This document shows, one piece after another, positions 1 to 11,508 of a stretch of 64,000 nucleotides of DNA (positions are counted from its first letter, which is position 1; every line of letters starts with the position of its first letter). A program made the translations under genes and the position numbers. The DNA is from Brachynemurus nebulosus (lineage: Eukaryota > Arthropoda > Insecta > Neuroptera > Myrmeleontidae): positions 32,958,413-33,022,412 of the forward strand of contig JAPWDM010000007.1 in the NCBI GenBank assembly GCA_035578155.1, written 5' to 3'. The notes under the pieces are model-generated. The model saw only the letters and a program-made list of their open reading frames with translations. It did not search any database and was not told where the DNA came from.

Positions 1-1223
1 GATGGTACAGGTGATGGAACGTTTTTGGTGCGAGAGAGCAACACATCACCGGGCGATTACGTTTTATCCGTGCTCACCAATGACGAAATAATTCATTATC
101 AAATTCGGCAACACTGTCAAGATGCATTTTTCTCAATAGGTACGCTGAAAAAAATTCTTTTTTTCCAAACACAGCGCTGTTTATTCAAATTTCCTTTCGC
201 AACAAAACATTTCAGACGAGAACATTATCCATGGCTTAGATGAGCTGGTGGAATATTATAAAAAAATTGATCCGAATCTGTCGCCGCATCTAACGGAACC
301 GGTACCGGGACAGCAACCGCCACCGTGCACCCGACGTCAGGGTAAAACGAATCTATTGCATCGTGCCGCGGAAAGTAGCGGTTACAATGTGATACGTGAA
401 ATGTTAAATTGCGGTTATCGCAGTATCGATGCGAAAGATTCGTATGGTATGACCGCGGCGCATATTGCCAGTCGTAAGGGGGACGATGAAATTCTGAAGG
501 AATTGATTGAAAAAGGTGCCACAATTAATTGTCGTGATACGCGTGGATATACACCACTTCATGTAAGTCATTCTTCAAACATTTCAATAAAAAAAATTAT
601 CACTTCTGGGGGCCAAGTCTTGAATTTAAATATCATCTAACACACGTGGAAAAATGACGTCATGTGAGAAATTAACACATTTTGTTCCAATTGCAAGTCT
701 TGAATATTTGATCACAAAATTTAATGGCTATTAATTTCACAATGATATAATATCAACAGAAATATAACCACATCTATAATAGGTAGTGCTATTTTGTTTT
801 CACATGTGATACGAATTAATTTTTTTAGGTTCAAATATTATCAGCAGATTTTTTGAAAACTTACGTCTTTTCGTAAATTTTAAGTTATTACATCTCAAAT
901 CTATTAAATTTACTAAACGTTTGCTCAATTTTAACCAAATATTTTTTAAAAATTTGGACGTTTTGAACATTTATTTAACATTTATTGTTAGTCTATTGGT
1001 GGTGGATGTAGATCTAGATTTTTAACCTTTTAGTAATTATATTAATTCCTTATGCTTGACCATATCCTACTTTTAAACGAACTTCAGTCCTAAAACAACC
1101 AATAAATCTAGATAAATTTAAAATATTTTCTAAATTTTTTGAAGAAATTGTAAAGAAATTCTTATTCAAATCTTAAAATCGGAAGAAACTTCTAAAGAAA
1201 ATTTCTTATAGATACTGCGTTTT

Positions 1224-1319
<96 letters not shown>

Positions 1320-3731
1320 GTATAAAACGCAGTATCTATAAGGAAATTTTTTTTAGAAGTTTCTTCCGATTTTAAGATTTGAATAAGAACTTTACAATTT
1401 CTTCAAAAAATTTAGAAAATATGTAAGAGTATTTTCTTTTACCTGCGTGAAACGCTTCTAAAAGATAAAATTAGTCCCTACTGTTTGGAGTTCCAGAGGA
1501 TTGTTGCAAAATGTCGTATATAGTACGAATAATCTGTATAATTATTGGTAATATCAAATAATTGAATGAGTTATTGTTATTTCAGTACGCTTGCCAAGCG
1601 AATCGAACCAGCACTGTTAAACTACTAATCACGCAAGGCCATGCCGACATTCAAGCGCTGAACCACAGCAACAGTTGGGTGCCGTTACACGAGGCGGCAA
1701 GTCGTGGTTTTTGTGAGGTCGTTCAAATGTTGCTGGCATTGAATGCGCCGCCGCGACCCCGTACGAAAGACAACGAAACACCCGAAGATTTAGCAGTGAA
1801 GAATAAACACTACGAGTGTGCGAAACTGTTACGTGAATATAAACAGCCGGAAGCGAAGACGAGCCGAGAATTGTGGTATCATGGCACACTGGATCGTAAC
1901 GAAACCACAAGATTGCTTAAAGGGAAACGGGATGGGACATTTTTGGTGCGATGGAGCGACCGAGAGGGTGGCGCCCATAAACTGTCAATGGTTTTTGGCA
2001 ACAAGACATATCATTATGTGATTGAACGAAAGGTATTGCATCCATAAATTCAGATAGAGGGTTGACCGGAGTGATTGTGAATGGATTTTCGTGAATTGAG
2101 ATAAAAGCGTTGTTTTAAGTATTTTTTATTTTATATATCACATTATGGTTGATTTATTTTTAATTCTACATTACTCAGGATGCACCACACAAATTTTGAG
2201 CAAATTCTAAAAAAAGAGATACTAATACTTGGAGAACTGTTATCAAATTTTAATAGCATATTAAGAAAGGACAGAAAAACATACTAAAAGTTGATTTTTA
2301 ACAATATTAATGTTATTTTAGAAATTATAGGCGCCGTTCACAATTGCCCCAATTCACAATTACCCCGATCAACCCTAAATTCAAAAAATTGAGTTTGGGC
2401 AAACATTAACGAGAATCATTTTTTCAGGATAACTTCTATTTTATCGATGAAGGACCTTATTTCGAGACGCTAGAACATGTTATTGAATATTTCAGCAATT
2501 TTAAAGATGGATTACACACCACATTACAGTTCCCTGTGAAACCTGAACCAAAACCTCAAGTTCCAGATGTAAGTATGAACTTGCTATTCGATTCTTGCAA
2601 AAAATTGATTTTTTTTTTATTGTTTGTCCAGTTTTCGACAATACCTCGACACGATCGAATCACATTTCGTGGCCCGCTAGCATCTCCCACAACATCGTCG
2701 CCACCCTCCTCATTAATCCCGTCAATTCCACAACCGCTTGCTGTGATACCCAACGAGACAGCTCACATAATCAACAAGAGAATCAATTCGAACAAGGACA
2801 CGTCCATCTACGACGATTTCATACCGAAAGATTGTTTAACCGAAGGCCGATTAATTGGCGAGGGTGAATTTGCAAGGGTGTACGAGGGCACGTACACGCC
2901 GCCAGGCGGCACACCAATTCGTGTGGCCATCAAAAAATTGAATCACGATAACATCGAAGCGGATCGGGAAAATTTTTTGCGCGAGGCCAAAGTAATGTCA
3001 CGGTTGAAGCATCACTGTATTGTCAAGTTAATCGGACTCTCGAACGATCCTTACTTAATGATGGTGCAAGAATATGTGGAATTAGGATCCATGTTAAACT
3101 ATTTAAAAGACAACGTCACCATGTCCACCGCGGAATTTTACATTTGGGCCGCACAAATTGCCTGCGGAATGATCTATTTGGAACAACAGCAGTTTGTGCA
3201 CCGGGATCTAGCAGCGCGTAATATTTTATTGGCGTCGAGAAATCAAGCGAAAATCAGCGATTTTGGACTGTCACGCGCATTAGAGACTAGTGATTACTAC
3301 AAGGCGTTGAAAGGTGGTAAATGGCCGGTACGTTGGTATGCACCTGAGTCGTATAATTACGGCACGTTTACGCATGCGAGCGATGTGTGGAGTTTTGGCG
3401 TTTTACTGTGGGAAATGTTTACGTTTGGCGAACAACCATTTGGTGATCTAAAAGGTGTTGAGGTAACATTACTTACTTTTTTCCGATATTCCCGGAGTTT
3501 ACTGCAAATTAACGCTTCAATTTTATTTTGTTAAAGGTCATAAAATTGATTGATAAGGGTGAACGACTTCCGCAACCCGACCAGTGTCCCGATAACGTTT
3601 ATAAAATTATGATGCAATGTTGGCAAAAAGATCCGAACAAGCGACCCACGTTTCATGAACTTAAGGAATTTTTCTCGTCCGAGCCTGGTTACATGAACGT
3701 CCGTGAACTAATAAATACGGATATTAGTTAA
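1..3731 (+). CDS. shark: Shark-type SH2-ankyrin-SH2 tyrosine kinase, N-terminus missing
   Basis: Cytoplasmic non-receptor tyrosine kinase of the Shark/HTK16 family; in Drosophila, Shark binds the phosphorylated ITAM of the engulfment receptor Draper. Six exons are visible: <1-139, 216-562, 1586-2032, 2428-2568, 2632-3462, 3537-3731, all with GT-AG borders and matching phases, giving 699 residues plus stop. Order of domains: end of the N-terminal SH2 (FLVRES, with the phosphotyrosine-binding Arg), about five ankyrin repeats in exons 2-3, a second SH2 (WYHGTL...FLVRWS) across exons 3-4, a Ser/Pro-rich linker, then a complete kinase domain: Gly loop GEGEFARVYEG, VAIKKL lysine, HRDLAARN catalytic loop, DFG, a YY pair in the activation loop, PVRWYAPES. 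Fly Shark is about 940 residues, so roughly the first quarter lies left of the window. Recognition is based on domain order and motifs. Confidence 0.95.
1123..1422. mobile_element. Foldback element with long TA core in shark intron
   Basis: Two arms of about 110 bases (1123-1236 and 1308-1422) are near-perfect reverse complements; they contain GATACTGCGTTTTATACATA and its complement. The centre is a (TA)n tract of about 75 bases ending in TATG repeats. It lies wholly within the shark intron at 563-1585. No transposase is present, and superfamily is not assignable. Confidence 0.8.
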
Positions 3732-3779
3732 TCAAATCTCGTACAAACATATAATTACAGTATTGTCGTTTAATGCTCA

Positions 3780-3898
3780 AAGGTACTTGCGAGTAATAGC
3801 GTCCATTTAATTTTCTAATTATGCTAATTTGTCTTCCGGACATCGCTGCCCTAGATATTATTAGAATTAGGTGGGCGTTATTACTCGCCAAGTACCTT
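3780..3898. mobile_element. MITE copy 1, TIR AAGGTACTTGCGAGTAATAG
   Basis: A 119-base element just after the shark stop. The left end reads AAGGTACTTGCGAGTAATAG and the right end is its imperfect complement (TTACTCGCCAAGTACCTT). The same terminal sequence bounds a second element at 4128-4262, so this is a family rather than a chance hairpin. It probably overlaps or abuts the shark 3' UTR. Confidence 0.75.
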
Positions 3899-4127
3899 AG
3901 TTTGCAAAATAAGGTAAAATTCATACAAAATTGGACCCACAAACCAAAATAATGTTCACAAATAAAAATAATTTAAGAAGGTACACTCAACGGTAAAAGC
4001 TGAAAAATTACTGCCCTTAATAAGTAATTTCTTGTGAGATTTTAGCTTAATTTTGCAAACTAAATTTTTAACAAAAAAAATTCTATTAAAAATTGTGATT
4101 GATAATAATTATACATAAAATTTTAAT

Positions 4128-4262
4128 AAGGTATTTGCGGGTAATAACGTGCACGGGATAGATACTCCAATTCAGAAACACAAAATTAATTTATTTTCAT
4201 GTCACATGCCACGCCCACTTGGAGAGGACAAATTACAATGGACGTTATTACCCGCAAGTACC
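4128..4262. mobile_element. MITE copy 2, TIR AAGGTATTTGCGGGTAATAA
   Basis: Same family as the element at 3780-3898. The terminal repeats AAGGTATTTGCGGGTAATAA and TTATTACCCGCAAGTACC pair over about 25 bases, while the interiors of the two copies differ. Non-coding. Confidence 0.75.
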
Positions 4263-4705
4263 ATAAATATAATCAATAAATATTGCCTCAGAAATTATAA
4301 CCACCTGATTTACGTAACATCTAAAAAAAATATTTGCTATTAAACTGGGAATTTTAGCGATTTTCGATAAATTTGAAACCATAATTTTTCAAACACGATA
4401 AAAACAAATTTAAAATTCAACATTAATTATATTTTTATATTTATTTTAAGATATTGTAGATAAAATATTTGGATATTAAATTATATTTTTAATTATTTTT
4501 TAAAACGTCAAAAATTTTAAATATATGTAAGAAAAACGCCGTAAGCCATAAAAAAAAATAGTCAATAAACTTCATCGAAATTGTGCCTTTTGGAATATTT
4601 ACCTGCCATTTTTATATTTTATACAGTTCCTTGTTAATTTTGCCATATCATACGATAAATATTAATGAAGGGCTATTGAACGATTTCTTTTACAGACAAC
4701 GAAGT

Positions 4706-5126
4706 TTCACAGGGGTCTATTATCATTGGTCCATCATTGTCAAAAACAATTTTTTTTTTTTGAAAATATCTCGAAAAGTATTGATTTTTCAGTGCAGAGG
4801 GTTATCATGAAATTTGTTGCTTGTAAATTTTACTATATTTTGTTTATTGTGTTTAGCATATGAATTTGTTCTGCAAAACAGAAGGAAATATAGTGTTCAT
4901 AGGTATATATATATACCTATATATAGCTTTTTATATATGAACACCTGGAATGAACACCATATTTCCTTCTCTATTTTGCAGAACAGATTCATATGCTAAA
5001 CACATTAACAAAATATACAAGAAACGTCTAATTAATTACATTTTGTCGTGAAACGAATCATTATGGAGATATTCAGAATAATCATTTTTATTGAAAAAAA
5101 AATCAATATTTTTTTTTGAAACACCT
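4706..5126. repeat. Dispersed repeat, copy 1 (filled site)
   Basis: The sequence from ACAGGGGTCTATTATCATTGG to GAAACACC is repeated in reverse complement at 7150-7383 with high identity. This copy is longer because a 184-base foldback element (4834-5017) sits in its middle; the other copy lacks it. No coding potential. Confidence 0.8.
4834..5017. mobile_element. Foldback MITE inserted at TA, empty site at 7150-7383
   Basis: The arms run TATTTTGTTTATTGTGTTTA... and ...TAAACACATTAACAAAATA, paired for about 65 bases per side around a TA-rich loop. Flanking TA on both sides fits a TA target duplication (Tc1/mariner-like). The reverse-complement repeat at 7150-7383 reads straight through the insertion point, which fixes the ends directly. 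Confidence 0.85.
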
Positions 5127-6382
5127 GCAAAAAACCGGTTTTTTGATAGCACTGAAAAAAATTGTTCAACAGTTCTTTAATTATAGTAATATTTTTACCA
5201 AATGAAAATGATTTCATGCAATAGGAATGCACGTATAACAATATAGCAGACATGCTTGTAATATAGCTATCTCTTACAAGATCTACTACCAAATGTATTG
5301 AAAAAGGATGATAAAAATTATAAATACCTTTGATAAATAACAAAATTTCATTTTTAAATTCCAAAGCCATGAATCATTTGCATTTGATAAAAATGCGACT
5401 ATAGCTGTTTATATTAGTTAATTTAATAGTCTTTTCAAACAGGTGCTGCTAATAAAATGAAATAAACGATTTCAGTGGCGGCTCAATCCGCTTTTCATGT
5501 CTACACTGTGCTATAAAACTTTGAAAATAAAAATTGTCTTCCAAAACATTCCAAAAATGACTTTCTAGATATTTATATTACCGGAACGGATTAAATTAAC
5601 TAATATGAAATCAGTTATTGACTACAATAAATTTAAAAAATATTTTGTAAGATTTTTAATTGTCCCTAAAAATACAGAATATTTTATATCTTAAAAAAAA
5701 AAGTGTGATGTAAATTTTTTCTGTAAATAAATGTAAATTTAATAATTTGAACTGTTTCAATAATTTATTTATAACCCTGAATTTCGTAGTGGTATTGGGT
5801 CAATATGGGTTAAAAAAGTCATTTTAAATTTAAAATAATTTTATTAAACTAAAATTATCACAATATTAGCTTTAAGAACAATTCATTTACAGATTATGAA
5901 TAAATATATATTAGGAATTTTCAAAAATTTTACAAAAATACATTACTATTTTCGTTACCATAAAAATTATGTTTAACTTTCAAATTAAATAAATACAACA
6001 GAAACATTAACTATATATAAAATCTGTAACTAAAAAATTTTTGATCCAGTAGTTAACGCAATAAAAACAATTACAAAATTATTTAAATATAACAGTTTAA
6101 ACAATATATATAATCGAATTTTACCCTCAAAAATTCGAAATAAATTTCATATTTACAACTAAAAAAAACTAATAATTTTTCTGTTTTACATTTTTTATGT
6201 AGTCAAAAATTTCAGGCGCCCAAGAATGACGTCACTAACATAGTAAAGATGGCAGCGATGACCACACTACTACTAGACTGATAATAGGGTACTTGACTGT
6301 GTTAAAAATTTGAACTTATGCATTAAATGATTGAAAACATGCAATTACTTTAAAATGACGTCATAATTTGTAAACAATTTTG
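5127..6382. other. Intergenic AT-rich DNA, nothing recognised
   Basis: Between the dispersed repeat and the hAT-type element I see only low-complexity A/T runs and short shadow reading frames, with no splice-bounded exon, RNA gene or paired ends. Confidence 0.5.
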
Positions 6383-7419
6383 CAGGGCTGGGAAAAATGG
6401 TTCATACAAACAATTTAAAATAGAAAATGGTTTCCAAAAATGCATTTCAAATACAAAATGGAAAATGGTTTTGCTGAACATATTTAAAATATTAGGAAAA
6501 TAGCTATTCAAAATGGATTATAAAATACAAAATGCTTTTTTTACTTTTTTATACTATAAATCTTTTATCGTTTTTGAAATTAATAAAAAAAAAAGTTAAG
6601 AAAATGTCAGACGTATTGAAATTATATAAGGGCAGTCTTTCGTGAAAATTTTATAAAGTTTGCATGATATGAAAACGAAATTTAACTCTTGAAATATTGT
6701 TACTCAAAAATATTGTAAAATTTAATTCAGCGTTGACATAATCAAACCTTGACTACACTACAACTGCGACTTCTAAATTATGAAAATCATCTACTCGAAA
6801 TACCAAAACATTTCTTATCGACGTGTCTTAAAGATAATAGCACACAACTTGAGTCCAGAAAAATACGACTTGAGAGAACTGTAGCTCTAGTAATAAATTT
6901 AACTGAAGTGACATTGAAATTCGAACTATAAAAAAATTGAGTCAATTGAATCGACTTACATTTAACACAATTTGTTAAACTGCGTTTAATTCGAGTTCTA
7001 TAATTAATATGAGTCATAAGTATCATAGGTACATATTATACACATAAATTTGAGTGTACATGCATTTTCATTTTAAATGCAAAATGGATTCAAATTTCCA
7101 TTTTAAATGCAAAATGGAAAATGGTTTGGCCGAACTTATTTAAAATAGAATGGTGTTTCGAAAAAAAATATTGATTTTTTTTTCAATAAAAATGATTATT
7201 CTGAATATCTCTATAACGACTCGTTTCACGACAAAAAGTAATTAATTAGACCTTTCTTGTTGTAAAATTTACAAGCAACAAATTTCATGATAACCCTCTG
7301 CACTGAAAAATCAATACTTTTCGAGATATTTGCAAAAAAAATTGTTTTTGACAATGGTGGACCAATGATAGACCCCTGTGTATTTAAAATGAAATCATTT
7401 TAAATAGTTCCCAGCCCTG
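6383..7419. mobile_element. hAT-type MITE (CAGGGCTGGGA), copy 1, with nested repeat
   Basis: Bounded by CAGGGCTGGGA and TCCCAGCCCTG. Flanks CAATTTTG and AAAATTTG agree at 6 of 8 positions, compatible with an old 8-bp hAT duplication. The interior is built of repeated blocks such as ATTTTAAATACAAAATGG and GGAAAATGG near both ends. A second copy lies inverted at 55132-55899. Copy 1 carries the 7150-7383 repeat as an insertion absent from copy 2. No transposase frame. Confidence 0.85.
7150..7383. repeat. Dispersed repeat, copy 2, nested in hAT-type MITE
   Basis: Reverse complement of 4706-5126 without its central foldback element. It interrupts the TTTAAAAT-rich end of the hAT-type MITE; at the matching place the copy at 55132-55899 is uninterrupted. 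The ends CAGGGGTC and CACC hint at a DNA element of its own, but no target duplication is clear. Confidence 0.75.
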
Positions 7420-8350
7420 AAAATTTGTCAATTATGAAGATTGACGTTTGTTTGTGTTCAAATGGTTGCGCCTTTACAAAAAATACAGTTGATTTTTACA
7501 AAATTTATAAAAAAAAAATAAAGCATTTAGAATAATTTTTATTTTCAATCAAAATCCATAGCATAACCTAACTTACCTATTTACTCGCTACTACCTTAAT
7601 GACGTCACAAAAATGGGGACTAGTATTTTCGCGCTTAAAAAAAATATCTTCTGTGAATCTAACTTGCCTACAAACATTTTCAAAAAACTACTGGATTTAA
7701 AAAAAAAAATACTGCTTATGGGATACACAATAATTATGCGTATAAAAATACAAAGTGAAAATAATACAAAATTTTTGGTTCGAGAAAAATTTTCCTTTAG
7801 ATTCATAAAATTTAATAAAATATTTCATCGTGAAATTCAGTGGAGAGTTTGACCCGTATGTAATTTGCTGTTTATTACATTTTTTTCTTGTAAAAATCAA
7901 AAACAAAAATTGTGCGAAATTAAAATTGAAAACGGTCAAAATCGAATTTAAGCAATATTTTTAGTGCCCATTAAATAACATGAAATTTTTCAAGATTCAG
8001 TTTTCTTCAAAAATCAGCATAGATAGATTTTACGTATGGAATGCCGACAGAAATTAGTCATACTATTTCCAAAAAAGAAAATAGTAGAATTAGACTAGTG
8101 CGATCAGTATTATGTTACACAGAGAGAATCTACTTTAAAATGCTTAAAACGACGGTTTTTCAATTTTTTTTTTTTTTTAAGTTTAAGGATGACTGATTTC
8201 CATATGAAAAAATTGTCCATTAAAATATTCAAAAACAGTCTTTTCGTTTGCATTTTGGATAATTCTGTGAAATTATTTATTTTTTTTTTTTTGTTAAACA
8301 TTATAAAGTGGTCCCTCTGCCCTTTAATTAAGAAGCCATTAATAAATAAA
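7420..8350. other. Intergenic DNA downstream of Tmem63
   Basis: AT-rich, with several short frames on both strands, none with domain character. It must contain the Tmem63 3' UTR and poly(A) site (minus strand, just below 8351), but I cannot place the cleavage site. Confidence 0.4.
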
Positions 8351-10603
8351 TTATAATGTTACATTATGTATTAATTCACGGTTCATATCATCACCGTGAG
8401 CTGACCCGTAATCCTGACTAACCGGCAACACTAGCGCTTCACTGCCCTCAAAAAAATGATTCGGATGTAAAACCGGCGCCACATAATCCGGTTCCGGTTC
8501 GTCACTCTCCGTCTCGCTGACGCGCGTTACTCGACTTATACATGGCCGTATAAAGCAAAACAGTCCACACGCGGCCACAAGTAGCCCGATAATTGTTGTG
8601 ACGGCCATTGCATCCATACCGCCACGCAGAACGGTAAAACCGGCCAACGTGGCTATCAAAAGAATTAACGAGATTCGAACCAGATACACAGCATTCGCGT
8701 GTATATGATCACTGCCCATGCCCATCATATTTGACGGTCCGTACGCAAAATATAGATTATATCGGTCCACAAAATGTTTCAGACACAAATAGAGCAATCC
8801 AAACGGCGTTATCAACGGGCAAATTAAACTGTACGTGGTAACAATTGTAAATATCACCAAAGTCCAAGCATAGTGTACGCCAAACGGGAATTCTAGAAGA
8901 ATCGCTTTACGAATACTGACAATCTCGGCGACCGATTTGGCGCGTATCATCGACCACACGTACATGCACAGTTCCGGGAAACGCATCAATTCTAACCCTG
9001 TGCCGATCATGGCCGATGTGATTACGTAATTGACAAAAAATGCCCCCTTGTCCGGCAAGAAGACACATTCCCAACGATATGTTTGATTGTGTGGCTCTAA
9101 GGACCATTGAACGAAGGCTTGCGCGCTAGTTAATCCCAACGAGGGCAATATTAGCGTCATGAGCAATAGGAAAAAGAAGGTTTTTTGCATGATATTATGA
9201 TTCTGTTTGGATCGGGTGCGATACGCCAACCACTGATCCGAATACGAAACAATGACTGGCATCAAAGCGGCCATTGCACATAGCAAAAGTGTTGGCAGAA
9301 ACTCGGATATAACCGGATTTATTTTCTGATAGATACCTTCCTTAACGAAATAGAGAGAATCCACTGAATTGACAATAATAATTGGCGTGGTTAAGAAGAA
9401 TAGTATCAGAAACAGGGTTACGTTGATCAGAACTGCTTTCAGGTACCAAAATCGACTCTTCACACTCAAATTCTCCCAGAATATATCGGACGGTGCGGGC
9501 GCATGCGAAATAATCCAATTACGCGATGTGCCCGGTTGAAATTTTTTCACAATATAATCGGCCGCCTCAGCGCTATTCACTGTGACAAACGCTATCCCCA
9601 ACGGTCTGGACAGTGCACGCGATCGTTCCTGATCCACCGCGGACAGAAGTTGCGCCTCCTCGCGCGTATAATATTCAATGGCATCTTCAGTGCCCCACGG
9701 ACATCGGCCACAACACCCACAACACCCGTACAAATTGACCCGTAATCGTTGTCCGGTTTTTTTGAAATGCGCCTCGGCTTGAATTCGTGCGTTCGACACC
9801 CGTTGCAACTTTTCAACTAGCACGGTCAATTTGGCAACATCGTACGCCAACTCGACATTCTTGAACGTGATATCTTTGAACAGGAGCCGGAAATAATGGA
9901 ATATATCACTCTGATTACGGTGCGCATGCGAAATATTTGTGACCATAATCGTTTTCGATGTCTCCTCAACGTTTGCATTTCGCCCGGTGCATCGACTCAT
10001 CACATACAGAGCGATCGGCACATAGAGAAACGCTAGGATAATATGGACCCATAGGAGTGGATTTTTCGGACCCAAATTACTGATTGTTGTGTGGCCGAAT
10101 GATGTTTCATCTTGTAAGGTGCCCTGAAAATTGATCGGAAGTACAATGGTGATAGCAATGACCGTGTAAATTGCCGAGAGTATCAATAAATGTTTCTGGA
10201 ATGACAGGTAGTGTAAGGCGTCCGGGCCACATTTGGTGCGTACACGCTCGTCGGTGATCTTGAACACGGCCAACACCCACGTACAGCATCCCTGATCCAG
10301 TTTCAAAATCGAATTCACCGAATTACTGTCCGAATAGGTGCGGGGATTCACCTCTTCGGTGGTACCGTAGAATAGTCGCGTCCATTGGTCGGATATTTGC
10401 ACCAGGGCCAATCGTCCATAGTCCCACGCCTTCTTTCGCAGTATTGTAAACAAAAATAGCAGACCGAGCCATCCAATTAAATTGAAAAGTAACGTTTCGG
10501 GAATTCCTTCGTACGTGTTGAATAGGATCGTGCGATTCTTTTGTAGTAGGCATGTTTCTTCTTCTTCTTTTAAAATTATTGATTCTAGTTCGTAATCGAT
10601 CAT
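8351..10603 (-). CDS. Tmem63: TMEM63/OSCA-family mechanosensitive ion channel
   Basis: Multipass membrane protein of the TMEM63 (CSC1-like, OSCA) family, stretch- and osmosensitive cation channels of plasma or lysosomal membrane. The 750-residue frame is complete, within the family's usual size. An N-terminal helix (about residues 37-57) is followed by two further helices, a long cytosolic region with an RRM-like fold (FVTVNSAEAADYIVKKFQPG) and a Cys-rich GCCGCCGRCPWG patch. The TM63 pore block follows: WENLSVKSRFWYLKA, LFFLTTPIIIVNS, FFPTLL-like EFLPTLLL, ECVFLPDKGAFFVNYVI, YSLICPLITPFGLLY and KHFVDRYNLYFAY. The start is the ATG at 10603, just downstream of a good acceptor (TTTTCCTCTTCAG). 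The coding sequence has no intron, unlike its neighbours. Antisense and offset frames here are shadows. Confidence 0.95.
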   Translation of the reverse strand: MIDYELESIILKEEEETCLLQKNRTILFNTYEGIPETLLFNLIGWLGLLFLFTILRKKAWDYGRLALVQISDQWTRLFYGTTEEVNPRTYSDSNSVNSILKLDQGCCTWVLAVFKITDERVRTKCGPDALHYLSFQKHLLILSAIYTVIAITIVLPINFQGTLQDETSFGHTTISNLGPKNPLLWVHIILAFLYVPIALYVMSRCTGRNANVEETSKTIMVTNISHAHRNQSDIFHYFRLLFKDITFKNVELAYDVAKLTVLVEKLQRVSNARIQAEAHFKKTGQRLRVNLYGCCGCCGRCPWGTEDAIEYYTREEAQLLSAVDQERSRALSRPLGIAFVTVNSAEAADYIVKKFQPGTSRNWIISHAPAPSDIFWENLSVKSRFWYLKAVLINVTLFLILFFLTTPIIIVNSVDSLYFVKEGIYQKINPVISEFLPTLLLCAMAALMPVIVSYSDQWLAYRTRSKQNHNIMQKTFFFLLLMTLILPSLGLTSAQAFVQWSLEPHNQTYRWECVFLPDKGAFFVNYVITSAMIGTGLELMRFPELCMYVWSMIRAKSVAEIVSIRKAILLEFPFGVHYAWTLVIFTIVTTYSLICPLITPFGLLYLCLKHFVDRYNLYFAYGPSNMMGMGSDHIHANAVYLVRISLILLIATLAGFTVLRGGMDAMAVTTIIGLLVAACGLFCFIRPCISRVTRVSETESDEPEPDYVAPVLHPNHFFEGSEALVLPVSQDYGSAHGDDMNRELIHNVTL

Positions 10604-10610
10604 TATTTCT

Positions 10611-10695
10611 CTGAAGAGGAAAACGAAATTTAAGTTGAGGAGTTGAAGCAGATCCTTTCAATCACTTTTTTTTTTCTAGAAATAATTTTACATAC
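10611..10695 (-). other. Probable 5' UTR intron of Tmem63
   Basis: On the minus strand a donor CAG|GTATGT (exon ends 10696) and an acceptor TTTTCCTCTTCAG (exon resumes 10610) bracket 85 bases, only 7 bases before the ATG. This explains how an otherwise intronless coding frame could still be a normal spliced gene. Predicted from sites alone. Confidence 0.5.
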
Positions 10696-11062
10696 CTGAT
10701 TTTATAGCATAAAAGTTAACAGACATTATTAGTTATTCAAATGAATGAGTAATTCGATAAAATCAAACACAGATAAACGCCGAAAAATTTGATGGAAAAT
10801 TTAGCAGCTGCCAGAATTTTTCAATGAAAAATATTCCTATTGTGACGTTCTTATTATTTCTGATTATGACATGTGTGAAACTGTGGGTGATTTCATCCAA
10901 CAAAACTGTTCTACAGCATGTATAGCACCGTGCTGCACTGTCACATGAATGAAGCTGCTGCAAATTGTTTAAGGGGTAACACTACATATGTACTTTGAAT
11001 TTTTAAAAAAAATTATGTAAATCACTATAATTTTTTTTTTACAAACTACAAATTCGCGTAGG

Positions 11063-11508
11063 GTAAAAGCCCCTATACTCGAACGCGATTCAATACTCGA
11101 ACATTTTTGATATATTATAGTAGTCTTCATAATCTTTCTTAAATTTGTTAAATGTTATTTATGTTATTCTTCGAAAAAATAGATAAAAATCATGAACGAC
11201 CTATTTGCAACTGTGTTAATTATTACATATTTGACAGTTGTTTTATAGTTTTAAACCAGTTCTCGATTTCAATTTAATTAACAAATAACATGCTCTTGGC
11301 CTTGTTATTTGTTATTGTCGAATTTCATCAATTTTTTCTCGATTTGTTAATTTTTTTCTTCGAAATAACACATTTAACATGTTATAGCATGTTTAACAAA
11401 GATTATGAAGACTACTTATATATTAATGAAGTTATTCCTGAAAAAAACCAAAACTAAATATCAAAACTATTCGAGTATTGAATTGCGTTCGAGTATAGGG
11501 GCTTTTAC
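11063..11508. mobile_element. Foldback MITE, TIR GTAAAAGCCCCTATACTCGA
   Basis: The left end GTAAAAGCCCCTATACTCGA and right end TCGAGTATAGGGGCTTTTAC are exact complements. The arms continue with CGCGATTCAATACTCGAA and further in with TAGTAGTCTTCATAATCTTT, so more than 100 bases pair on each side. A smaller relative with the same first 10 bases lies at 53223-53458. Between Tmem63 and Asph. Confidence 0.85.

Noticed and set aside
9503..10661. Frames of 60-112 codons inside Tmem63, both strands
   Set aside because: Shadows of the 750-codon channel frame in more GC-rich coding DNA.
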